DNA of 9,016 nucleotides from Lachnospiraceae bacterium (GTDB taxonomy: Bacteria > Bacillota > Clostridia > Lachnospirales > Lachnospiraceae): NCBI GenBank assembly GCA_024691065.1, contig JAILOA010000245.1:1-9016 (forward strand). Direction: 5' to 3'. Positions within the stretch are counted from its first letter, which is position 1; every line of letters begins with the position of its first letter. A program made the translations under genes and the position numbers. Positions 1 to 5,717 of this stretch are shown here, piece after piece. The notes below the pieces were generated by a model. It searched no databases and was not told the DNA's origin. It worked only from the letters and a program-made list of their open reading frames with translations.

Positions 1-123
1 GGTCTTACTGGTGTTATCGCATTGATATATTTTGGTTCGAGAAAAATCATAAAAAAAGGATTAAGCCCCATCACGCTTATTTGCTTTTCGGCATTTGTGG
101 GAGCAATGGCTTACATGCTATAG
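1..123 (+). CDS. C-terminal end of a membrane protein, possibly chromate transporter (partial)
   Basis: Frame 1 is open from the left edge to TAG at 121-123, giving 40 residues, GLTGVIALIYFGSRK at the edge and FVGAMAYML at the end. It reads as two hydrophobic stretches separated by a basic turn (SRKIIKKG), followed by a helix that stops almost at the C-terminus. This basic turn, then a short 'LSPI' segment and a final small-residue helix, resembles the tail of ChrA/CHR-family chromate transporters in Firmicutes, which move chromate across the inner membrane. Only about 40 residues are visible, so any polytopic transporter with a similar tail is possible. The 57-residue membrane peptide follows after a 59-bp gap in the same direction. 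The membrane-protein call is firm; the family is a guess. Confidence 0.45.
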   Translation, partial: GLTGVIALIYFGSRKIIKKGLSPITLICFSAFVGAMAYML

Positions 124-182
124 ATGGAACATTAACTCGGATAAAATTGTAATAAAATGGAGCATAGGAGCAAAGTATAAAT

Positions 183-356
183 ATGAAAAAGATTATTTCT
201 TTGGTATCGGCAATATGTGTGTTGTTAATTGGAATAGCAATGATAATAGTTGCATTTACCGGAGCAGAGCTTCCGAAACCATTATGGCTATTATTTGCGG
301 TATGCAATTTGGTTAATGCTTTTTTGATTATTACAAACTATAAGAAGAAGGATTAA
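183..356 (+). CDS. Small two-helix membrane protein, 57 residues, unknown function
   Basis: ATG at 183 to TAA at 354-356 encodes 57 residues beginning MKKIISLVSAICVLL and ending NYKKKD. Two predicted membrane helices occupy about residues 4-25 and 33-52, joined by a short loop (TGAELPKP). Basic residues at both ends suggest that both termini lie in the cytoplasm. An AGGAG at 166-170 lies 12 nt before the ATG, which is a little far but usable. It follows the membrane-protein end at 123 in the same direction and may share its transcript. I do not recognise the family. The compact hairpin architecture, in-frame lysine-rich tail and ribosome site support a real small gene rather than chance, but nothing in the sequence tells its job. 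Confidence 0.6.
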   Translation: MKKIISLVSAICVLLIGIAMIIVAFTGAELPKPLWLLFAVCNLVNAFLIITNYKKKD

Positions 357-375
357 CCGGAAAAATATTTTTCAG

Positions 376-567
376 TTAAATGCAACATAGTTTTAAAAGT
401 TTTTGAGGATAGAGCAGGTCATTTATGGTATACTGAAGTTCAAATTTATCGAAAACTCCAAAATTCGGGCAAGCCCAACAGGCCTCTGGAAATCGGGGTG
501 TGAAAGACTTAATTCCACAGGCCGATTTATTCTCATAGAATCGGACATATTTTCTGATTAGACTCAT
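376..567 (-). CDS. Small ORF downstream of the parM remnant, unrecognised (63 codons)
   Basis: On the minus strand an ATG at 565-567 opens 63 codons ending at 376. It begins MSLIRKYVRFYENKS and contains a CWACPNFGVF segment with two of its cysteines three residues apart. A strong ribosome site (GGGAGG on the minus strand, 574-579) lies 6 nt before the ATG, and the start is 20 nt behind the stop of the ParM-like remnant, so the two were probably one operon. Partner genes behind parM usually encode the DNA-binding adaptor ParR, but I see no ribbon-helix-helix pattern here and do not assign it. The C-terminal half (NDLLYPQKLLKLCCI) looks like random read-through, so the gene may itself be cut short near 430-450. 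The spacing and ribosome site are the best evidence that it was real. Confidence 0.35.
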   Translation of the reverse strand: MSLIRKYVRFYENKSACGIKSFTPRFPEACWACPNFGVFDKFELQYTINDLLYPQKLLKLCCI

Positions 568-587
568 CTTCAGCCTCCCATCTTGCG

Positions 588-884
588 TCAGATCAGATTT
601 TCATAACCCTTCGCATTGATATGGACATCATCGTAGATCAGGCAGTTTCGCTTATCACTATCGGGAAGAAAATGTTTCATGATACCTACACCATCGCCGA
701 TGAAGACAAACTGTGTAAGATCTGGATTGAAATTCAGTGCACGGATCTGATCCATCAGATTTTTGACATAGGCCATAAGTCCGGTACGGATGACCGTAAG
801 ATAGTTAGCCGGGATATCAGAAGTGCCGTGGATCATCACATCTTTGATGGTGGTTTCGTCAGCATCCTGTCCAAACTTCTGTCG
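588..884 (-). pseudogene. C-terminal remnant of a ParM/StbA-family plasmid-partition actin
   Basis: Read on the minus strand, the frame from a stop at 885-887 down to TGA at 588-590 encodes 98 residues starting RQKFGQDADETTIKDV. ParM/StbA proteins are actin-like ATPases that form filaments to push plasmid copies apart. The visible part is the last quarter of such a protein: the KFGQDAD segment, the helix AYVKNLMDQIRAL, then FVFIGDGVGIMKHF, which corresponds to the actin-fold glycine-rich nucleotide loop (FxGGG in most members, GDG here), and the terminal segment DDVHINAKGYENL, close to the family's 'NAkGye' ending. The N-terminal two thirds, including the first phosphate loop, are missing: beyond 885 the frame stops and unrelated plus-strand coding begins. 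An internal ATG at 838 could start an 83-residue product but would not make a working ParM. It implies that a plasmid or conjugative element was once here. Confidence 0.65.
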
Positions 885-897
885 TTAGACCCTTTAG

Positions 898-1107
898 GAA
901 ATCGAAGAGAACGCTGTATATCGTTGGTCCCTGGATTTGGAGATGTATGATCCGGTCCAATATTTTACGACTTTTGGAAAGAATTATACTTGGAAATTTA
1001 AGGACAAAGATCTCTATGAACAGGTATTCTCGAAAAAACTTGAGGATTGCTGCAGGTGGAAGTTTGTTGATCCATCAGAAGTGTTTACACTCGAGACTGA
1101 CCGATGA
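898..1107 (+). pseudogene. Unrecognised coding fragment (69 codons, no proper start)
   Basis: Plus-strand frame 1 is open from just after a TAG at 895-897 to TGA at 1105-1107. The translation (EIEENAVYRWSLDLEMYDP at its start, KFVDPSEVFTLETDR at its end) has the balanced, aromatic-rich composition of a real protein: Y/W/F recur regularly and the segment FKDKDLYEQVFSKKLEDC looks like an amphipathic helix. There is no ribosome site and no start codon before the in-frame ATG at about 943. I cannot name the family. It lies back to back with the opposite-strand ParM remnant (junction about 885-898) and just before the fic fragment, so it is probably the 3' end of a gene whose front was lost in the same rearrangement. 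It could still be a chance open frame. Confidence 0.35.
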
Positions 1108-1856
1108 CCAATGCTCCTTTTTATGTGGTATTATGTTTTCAAATGTGTTATATATGGGTAAGAGATTATAACTTTACGAAAAAGGAATGGGTTCTTGAAG
1201 GTGATACCGTTTCTTATGGTGGAGCATCTGAATTGCGGGAAACGTTGGATTATGATTTTTCTCAGGAAAGAGAGTTCCGTTATAACGGATTAACGATGGA
1301 TGAAGTGATTCATCATTTAGCAGTCTTTATTTCCAGATTATGGCAAATTCATGTATTCGAAGAAGGAAATACAAGAACAACGGCGGTATTCTTAATCAAA
1401 TACCTACGTATGCTAGGATTTGAAGTCGAGAACGATTTGTTTGCAGAAAACTCTTGGTATTTTAGAAATGCCTTGGTTAGAGCTAATTATAACAACATTA
1501 AAAAGGGCGTCTATGAGACCACTGAGTTTCTAGAAAAGTTCTTAAAAAATCTTCTCTTGGATGAGAAGCTTGAGCTTCATAACAGGGAAATGCATGTAAG
1601 TGGTAAATTTTTATTGGGTCACGATGAACCGATAAATGACCCAATAAATGACCCAATAAAATTGGATGATCGTGAACAGCAAATTATTGAGTTGGTGAGA
1701 GAAGAGGCTGATCTTACAAGAAAAGATATGGCTGAAAGACTTGGCTGTTCTGATTCAACAGTAAAGAGAGCTTTACAGTCAATGGTAGAAAAAGGTGCAA
1801 TTAAAAGAATTGGATCAAATAAGAAGGGTGAATGGATTATATTGGAGGGAAAATAA
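1104..1856 (+). pseudogene. fic: Fic-family AMP-transferase with C-terminal winged helix, N-terminally truncated
   Basis: Fic proteins transfer AMP (or another nucleotide part) from ATP to a target protein. The catalytic motif is clear at 1350-1379: HVFEEGNTRT, a close match to HPFxxGNGRT with the catalytic His first. Upstream lies the expected RDYNFTKKEWVLEGDTVSYG flap region; downstream are the Fic helices (FLIKYLRMLGFEV, ENSWYFRNALVRANY). From about 1663 a winged helix-turn-helix begins (LDDREQQIIELV, then LTRKDMAERLGCSDSTVKRA), a common C-terminal partner of Fic domains. The family usually has about 100 more residues before RDYNF, with the LF.GIY.WAGK segment and often an inhibitory helix. 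Here recognisable sequence begins only near 1155, and the first 15-18 codons from ATG 1104 (MTNAPFYVVLCF) look foreign and have no ribosome site. Its TAA overlaps the hsdR ATG by one base (TAATG). Fic genes are frequent passengers of type I restriction operons. Confidence 0.82.
1629..1660 (+). repeat. 12-bp tandem repeat within fic (interdomain linker)
   Basis: The unit ATAAATGACCCA occurs twice in direct succession and is followed by a partial third copy (ATAAA), encoding INDPINDPIK. It sits exactly between the Fic catalytic domain and the winged helix, where linker length can vary without breaking either fold. The unit is a multiple of three, so copy-number changes keep the frame. Confidence 0.7.
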
Positions 1857-3145
1857 TGCCGTTTTTTAATATAGTAGCAGCTTCGAATGAGAATACAGTT
1901 GTTACAGAGTATGAACCGGTAAAGTCTCGTTCAGATAGCTATCAGAGTGAAGCTGAATTAGAAAAAGAGTTTATCCGTCTGTTGACTGAGCAGGGGTATA
2001 CCTATTTACAAATACACAAAGAAGAGGATCTGATTCGCAATCTGCGCTCTTGCATGGAGGAACTGAATAACTATAAGTTCTTCGACGATGAGTGGAGCAG
2101 ATTCTTTTCTGATGCTTTGGCAAATCCGAATGAGCATATTGTTGAGAAAACAAGGAAGATTCATCATATCTTTGGATTTACAGGTACTCCGATTTTTGCA
2201 GTGAATTCCGACTCCAGAAGTAATGATAAGTATTTTACAACAGCGCAGGCTTTTGGCGATCAGTTGCATACATATACGATTGTCGATGCCATTAATGACA
2301 AGAATGTACTTCCGTTCCGTGTGGATTATATTAAGACTATGGATATGGAAGAAGATATTACGGATGAGATGGTATGGGATATTAATCGCGAAAAAACATA
2401 TCAGGCACCGGAACGTATTAAGCTGGTTACAAAGTATATCTTAGATCACTTTGATCAAAAGACATATCGAGGCAATAAATCATATTACTACAATGCTTTG
2501 ATGAATATCGGCGAGGTTGCATCAGCTGCGAACGGAAAGGTAGAGGAAGAAAAGCGTAAGCAAAGATTATCAGGCTTTAATTCAATCTTAGCTGTTGCAT
2601 CTGTGGATATGGCAAAACTGTATTATCAGGAATTCAAGAAGCAGATGGAAGCTGATCCGACAAAGAAACTTCGAATTGCTACCATTTACAGTTATGGTGC
2701 AAATGAGGAAGAAACGGATGGAATTTTAGATGAGGAAAATCCGGAAGATACATCTGCGCTGGACAAGAGTTCTCGTGACTTCTTGGATGATGCCATAAAA
2801 GATTATAACGAGATGTTTAAAACGAATTATAGTACCGATGGTGACCGATTCCAGAATTACTATAAGGATGTCTCACTTCGAATGAAGAATAAGGAACTGG
2901 ATTTGCTGATTGTTGTAAATATGTTCCTTACCGGTTTTGATGCCACAACATTAAATACGCTTTGGGTGGATAAGAACTTGAAGATGCATGGATTGATTCA
3001 GGCTTTTTCGCGCACAAATCGTATTCTTAACAGCATTAAGACTTTTGGAAATATCGTATGTTTCAGAAATCTTCAAAAACGTGTTGATAGTGCAATATCG
3101 CTGTTCGGCGATAAGAATGCCGGTGGAATTGTATTATTATGGTGA
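1856..3145 (+). pseudogene. hsdR: Type I restriction subunit HsdR, 5' portion with an internal deletion, ends at a frameshift
   Basis: HsdR is the ATP-driven translocase and nuclease of type I restriction enzymes, normally about 1000 residues. ATG 1856 is chosen because GGAGG (1844-1848) lies 7 nt before it and the MPFFNIV start is typical; the frame runs 429 codons to TGA 3143-3145. Residues 1-101 are the family's N-terminal segment (ending NEHIVEKTRKI). The sequence then jumps at about 2160-2168 directly to HIFGFTGTPIF, helicase motif III. The PD-(D/E)xK nuclease domain, Walker A and DEAD/DEAH box, several hundred residues, are missing. The second RecA-like domain follows: FNSILAVASVDMAKLYYQEF, then LTGFDATT (motif V) and QAFSRTNRI (motif VI). 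After GGIVLL the frame breaks. Without the ATP-binding and nuclease residues the product cannot cut or translocate. No hsdM or hsdS is in view. Confidence 0.85.
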
Positions 3146-3593
3146 AAGCACCGATATTATTGATGATATTGTCTTTGAAATCGAGTTGATTAAGCAGATT
3201 GAAATCAATATCGATTATATTTTGATGCTTGTAAATAAGTACCATGATAGTCACGGAGAAGATAAAGAGGTCCTGATTACTATCCGTAAGGCAATTGATG
3301 CAAGTCCTGAACTTCGAAGCAAGAAGCAACTTATTGAAAACTTTATTATGGGTATCAATGAGGTTGATGATGTTCTTGTTGAATGGCAGGATTATGTCGT
3401 TCAGCAAAGGGAACATGATTTGGAAGTTCTTATCGAGAGTGAAAGACTAAAGCCGGATGAAACCAGAAAGTTCATCGAAAATGCATTCCGAGATGGTGAG
3501 ATTAAAACGACCGGAACGGATATTGACAAGCTTCTTCCACCGGTATATCGATTTAATCGTTCTAATCCAACATCAAATAAAACTATATTTTAA
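3141..3593 (+). pseudogene. hsdR: HsdR 3' portion (C-terminal helical domain) in a shifted frame
   Basis: From GGT 3141 the third frame carries GESTDIIDDIVFEIELIK, LIENFIMGINEVDDVLVEW and AFRDGEIKTTGTDIDKLLPP, the C-terminal helical domain of the same HsdR family that binds the methylase core. It ends at TAA 3591-3593. Before 3141 the same frame gives only shadow sequence of the upstream part, so this is no separate gene. Members of the family have tens of residues between GGIVLL and GESTDIIDD; here they are joined at TTATTATGGTGAAAG, so a second deletion removed that connector and put the ends out of frame. After PPVYRF the last dozen residues (NRSNPTSNKTIF) do not look like the usual glycine/lysine-rich HsdR tail, so the end may also be damaged. 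No ribosome site precedes it, and translation would need a frameshift. Confidence 0.8.
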
Positions 3594-3634
3594 TAATAAA
3601 AAAGTAATACCCAAAGCTATAAATTCTATGCTAA

Positions 3635-3679
3635 CGTTAAAAAGTGCAACCTTTTATAAACTGGTTGCACTTTTTAACG
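3635..3679. terminator. Bidirectional intrinsic terminator
   Basis: A perfect 17-bp inverted repeat: the left arm 3635-3651 and right arm 3663-3679 are exact complements around an 11-nt loop. The GC-bearing core GTGCAACC/GGTTGCAC is flanked by AAAAA on the left and TTTTT on the right, the layout of a terminator that works on both strands. It lies 41 bp after the hsdR remnant and separates it from the phosphatase operon. Confidence 0.85.
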
Positions 3680-3688
3680 ATTAACAGA

Positions 3689-3714
3689 TATAATGTGGTA
3701 TACTACGAGTATAC
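3689..3714 (+). promoter_or_regulatory. Possible promoter -10 (TATAAT) followed by GTATAC inverted repeat
   Basis: A perfect TATAAT lies at 3689-3694, 10 bp after the terminator. The best -35 candidate is TTGCAC at 3665-3670 (18-bp spacer, three of six consensus bases), which sits inside the right arm of the terminator hairpin. Just downstream, GTATAC at 3698-3703 recurs at 3709-3714 (5-bp gap), centred near the expected start site where a repressor could bind. The next gene starts at 3885, so the leader would be about 185 nt. Confidence 0.4.
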
Positions 3715-3884
3715 TCTTAGCCCCAATTCGTCTGCTAGGAGTCTACGTTTGACTGCCTCACTTTGCCTTGATTTGCACCATTTTGCCAAACTTGTGTAAC
3801 GATAGTGGTTGCAAGACTATTTTTTATGGTGCGCAAATCGCGCCAAAACACGCCAAAACGCTTCATTTTAGGAGGACTTTTATT
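3715..3884 (+). other. Structured leader upstream of the phosphatase gene
   Basis: No gene fits here. The arm GATTTGCACCAT (3770-3781) pairs with ATGGTGCGCAAATC (3826-3839) through 12 bp with a two-base bulge, enclosing a weaker inner pairing of CTTG..AAC (about 3791-3800) with GTT.CAAG (about 3808-3815). Immediately after it, CGCCAAAAC occurs twice in tandem with a 10-bp step (3841-3849, 3851-3859), and TTTGCC at 3762 and 3782 is a related motif. AGGAGG (3870-3875) is the ribosome site for TTG 3885. This could be a structured 5' RNA or an old recombinase attachment site; the sequence does not decide. I recognise no known riboswitch class. Confidence 0.4.
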
Positions 3885-4346
3885 TTGATTAAGATTTTAT
3901 TCGTTTGCCACGGCAATATCTGCCGTAGCACCATGGCACAATTTGTTATGGAAGACATGGTAAAAAAAGAACATTTAGAAAATGTTATTCAGGTGGAGTC
4001 GGCTGCGACTTCGACAGAGGAAATAGGAAATCCGCCTCATTATGGGACGGTTCAAAAGATGCGTGAGATGAACATTCCAATGAGGAAACATTATGCAACA
4101 CGCATGACAAAAAGTGATTACAGAAAATATGATTATATCATTGGAATGGATCAATGGAATTATAACAATATAATGAGGATTATAGGGAAAGACCCGGATA
4201 ATAAGGTTTCTCTGCTTTTGGACTTCACGGATAGTCCCGGAACCATAGCTGATCCATGGTACACAGGAAACTTTGATGAGACTTACAGGGATGTGAAAAA
4301 TGGATGCGAAGGTCTTTTGAAATATTTAAAACAGGAAGTCCTATAA
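3885..4346 (+). CDS. Low-molecular-weight protein tyrosine phosphatase
   Basis: This cytoplasmic enzyme removes phosphate from phosphotyrosine; in bacteria the targets are often tyrosine kinases controlling polysaccharide export. The P-loop C(X)5RS is complete near the N-terminus: VCHGNICRS, with nucleophile Cys8 and Arg14, and Thr16 where Pro is common. The general-acid Asp is in the late motif ADPWYTGNF (Asp123), followed by the usual C-terminal helix (NGCEGLLKYLKQ). The 153-residue length is standard. I chose TTG 3885 because AGGAGG (3870-3875) sits 9 nt upstream and the resulting MIKILFVCHGN is the canonical start; an in-frame ATG at 3768 would add 39 residues of non-family sequence. It is followed after 15 bp by rsuA, so the two form an operon. 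No tyrosine kinase or capsule genes are visible. All catalytic residues are present, so it should be active. Confidence 0.93.
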   Translation: MIKILFVCHGNICRSTMAQFVMEDMVKKEHLENVIQVESAATSTEEIGNPPHYGTVQKMREMNIPMRKHYATRMTKSDYRKYDYIIGMDQWNYNNIMRIIGKDPDNKVSLLLDFTDSPGTIADPWYTGNFDETYRDVKNGCEGLLKYLKQEVL

Positions 4347-4361
4347 TAATTGGAGAATCAT

Positions 4362-5456
4362 ATGCGATTGGATAAATATTTGACTTCCATCGGAGTTGGA
4401 AGCAGGAGCGAAGTTAAGAAGGAAATTAAAAAGGGAAATGTAACTGTGAACGGTAAATTGGTACTTTCTCCCGAAGAAAAAATAAATGAAAATGAAGACG
4501 AAATATGTTTTAAAGGAAAAAATCTGACTTATTCCGAGTTTGAATATTTTATGCTCAATAAACCTAAGGGGTATGTTTCTGCGACGGAGGATAATCTCCA
4601 CCCTACGGTCACTGCATTGATTAAAAATGCAGCGCACAAGGATATTTTTCCGGTTGGAAGATTGGATATTGATACCGAAGGACTTCTATTGATTACGAAC
4701 GACGGGGAGCTTTCGCACAATCTGTTATCTCCGAAAAAGCATGTCGATAAAACATATTATGCGATAATTAATGGGAAGGTAACTGAAGAGGACGTCGCTA
4801 CATTTGCAGAACCGATGGACCTGGGGGCAAAGTCCGTCGGGGGAAGTAAAGTAAAAAAGCAACAGGATGCTTCAAATAAGTCCGTCGGGGAAAGTAAAGT
4901 AAAAAAGCAACAGGCTGCTCCAAATAAATCCGTTGGAAAAAGTGGAATAGATAAGAAAAATATAACTCAGCCTGCCAAATTACAAATCATTGATTATGTG
5001 GATGTGACGGCAGATAACCCCCGGTTTTGTGATAACACAGACCCAACCATCATAAAATCCGAGGTTCTAAGTGATGACATAGAACCAAAGAACACGAAAA
5101 CCCAGATTTCCGATAACAAGAAAATTTCTCCATTAGAGAAAGAAACCGATATATTCGAAAATGTAAAACCTCTTAACGATAAAATAATTACCGAGATACA
5201 AGAATACATAAGGGTTGTAAGTGATAATGAAAAGATAACCCAAACGCTGTCAGATACATTTACAACGGTATATGTTACAATAAAAGAGGGAAAATTCCAC
5301 CAAATCAAACGAATGTTTGAACATGTTGGAAAAAAGGTGATTTATTTAAAGAGAATATCCATGGGGACGCTTATATTGGACGAATCCCTGCAAACCGGCG
5401 AATACAGGGCTCTTACGGATGAGGAAGTGGACGCTCTAAAAAACAGGAATTTTTAG
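4362..5456 (+). CDS. rsuA: RsuA-type 16S rRNA pseudouridine synthase with two large insertions
   Basis: RsuA converts a specific uridine of 16S rRNA (U516 in E. coli) to pseudouridine. ATG 4362 is used with GGAG at 4352-4355; an upstream in-frame TTG at 4350 overlaps that site. Domains: an S4 RNA-binding domain (residues 1-60, RLDKYL..), then YFMLNKPKGYVSAT (about 62-75), HPTV (80-83), the catalytic loop GRLDIDTEGLLLITNDG with Asp102, and the late motif VTIKEGKFHQIKRMF (305-319) with the usual LKRISMGTLILDESLQTGEYRALT ending split over 329-352. Order and motifs fit RsuA better than RluB/E/F. Length is 364 against about 230-240: insertion 1 (about 156-202) is Lys/Ser/Gln-rich repeats, a conserved PAKLQII (204-210) follows, and insertion 2 (about 212-300) is acidic and polar. 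Both fall in a surface loop of the catalytic domain and leave all recognised motifs intact, so activity is likely. It is co-transcribed with the phosphatase gene. Confidence 0.9.
   Translation: MRLDKYLTSIGVGSRSEVKKEIKKGNVTVNGKLVLSPEEKINENEDEICFKGKNLTYSEFEYFMLNKPKGYVSATEDNLHPTVTALIKNAAHKDIFPVGRLDIDTEGLLLITNDGELSHNLLSPKKHVDKTYYAIINGKVTEEDVATFAEPMDLGAKSVGGSKVKKQQDASNKSVGESKVKKQQAAPNKSVGKSGIDKKNITQPAKLQIIDYVDVTADNPRFCDNTDPTIIKSEVLSDDIEPKNTKTQISDNKKISPLEKETDIFENVKPLNDKIITEIQEYIRVVSDNEKITQTLSDTFTTVYVTIKEGKFHQIKRMFEHVGKKVIYLKRISMGTLILDESLQTGEYRALTDEEVDALKNRNF
4830..4961 (+). repeat. 48-bp in-frame tandem repeats inside rsuA
   Basis: Unit 1 (4830-4877) and unit 2 (4878-4925) differ at only 3 of 48 bases; a diverged third unit starts at 4926 (AAATCCGTTGG). 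They encode KSVGGSKVKKQQDASN, KSVGESKVKKQQAAPN and KSVGKSGIDKKN. The near-identity of the first two suggests a recent duplication, in phase with the reading frame. Confidence 0.9.
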
Positions 5457-5475
5457 GATACCAAAGAGGGAGATT

Positions 5476-5573
5476 ACGGTAATACAATTACTGTGTAGTT
5501 CACAAGAATTATTGAAAACCGGGAACCACGGTAATTAAATTACAATGTAAATCACAAGAATTATCGGAAACCG
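5476..5573. repeat. 46-bp imperfect direct repeat, two copies (52-bp period)
   Basis: Copies at 5476-5521 and 5528-5573 match at 38 of 46 positions. Both begin ACGGTAAT and end in AACCG, with the shared core TCACAAGAATTAT. Each contains an inverted pair GTAAT-N3-ATTAC. A diverged relative of the core (TAAATCATAAGAATTT) appears at 5592-5607. The repeats lie between rsuA and the response-regulator promoter; they could be tandem binding sites or a small duplicated RNA/DNA element. Confidence 0.75.
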
Positions 5574-5585
5574 ACTATCATCAGT

Positions 5586-5635
5586 TCTTAATAAATCATA
5601 AGAATTTCTTAAGAATTTTCATATAATTATCTTAA
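5586..5635 (+). promoter_or_regulatory. Array of TCWTAA direct repeats, probable response-regulator binding sites
   Basis: TCTTAA (5586), TCATAA (5596), TCTTAA (5607), TCATAT (5619) and TCTTAA (5630) occur on the same strand with steps of 10, 11, 12 and 11 bp, one helical turn each. OmpR/PhoB-type regulators bind such direct half-sites with about 11-bp spacing. The array ends 11 bp before the -10 box of the regulator gene, the place for an activator. That the encoded regulator is the binder is an inference. Confidence 0.6.
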
Positions 5636-5643
5636 AATATGGT

Positions 5644-5652
5644 TGCTATAAT
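5644..5652 (+). promoter_or_regulatory. Extended -10 promoter of the response regulator gene
   Basis: TGCTATAAT (5644-5652) is a perfect extended -10. At the proper distance upstream there is no TTGACA-like -35 (5624-5629 reads TAATTA), as expected for a promoter that needs an activator on the adjacent TCWTAA array. The start of transcription should be near 5659, leaving a leader of about 60 nt with GGAAGGG (5704-5710) as the ribosome site for ATG 5718. Confidence 0.65.
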
Positions 5653-5658
5653 GCATTC

Positions 5659-5671
5659 ATTCACAGTGAAT
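5659..5671. promoter_or_regulatory. Palindrome at the expected transcription start
   Basis: ATTCACAGTGAAT is a perfect 6-bp inverted repeat around a central A. It sits 7 bp after the -10, over the expected start site, where a bound dimeric protein would block transcription. It is further flanked by TGCATT (5652-5657) and AATGCA (5678-5683). No binder is known from the window. Confidence 0.45.
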
Positions 5672-5717
5672 ACATTAAATGCAACTATAAATTTTGCATT
5701 AAAGGAAGGGTAAGGAA

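Noticed and set aside
621..950. Plus-strand open frame of 109 codons opposite the parM remnant
   Set aside because: The minus strand shows actin-family motifs in this span; the plus frame is the shadow of them.
3063..3416. Minus-strand open frame of 117 codons opposite hsdR
   Set aside because: The plus strand carries a clear HsdR C-terminal domain; the opposite frame shows no family features.
3768..3884. 39-residue N-terminal extension of the phosphatase from ATG 3768
   Set aside because: The added residues do not fit the family, there is no ribosome site at 3768, and AGGAGG with TTG 3885 gives the canonical start.
4994..5308. Minus-strand open frame of 104 codons opposite rsuA
   Set aside because: Its composition (runs of S/V/F) mirrors the polar insertion on the plus strand, and there is no ribosome site or recognisable domain.
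5476..5573. CRISPR-like repeat pair
   Set aside because: Only two imperfect copies with a 6-bp gap and no cas genes; not an array.
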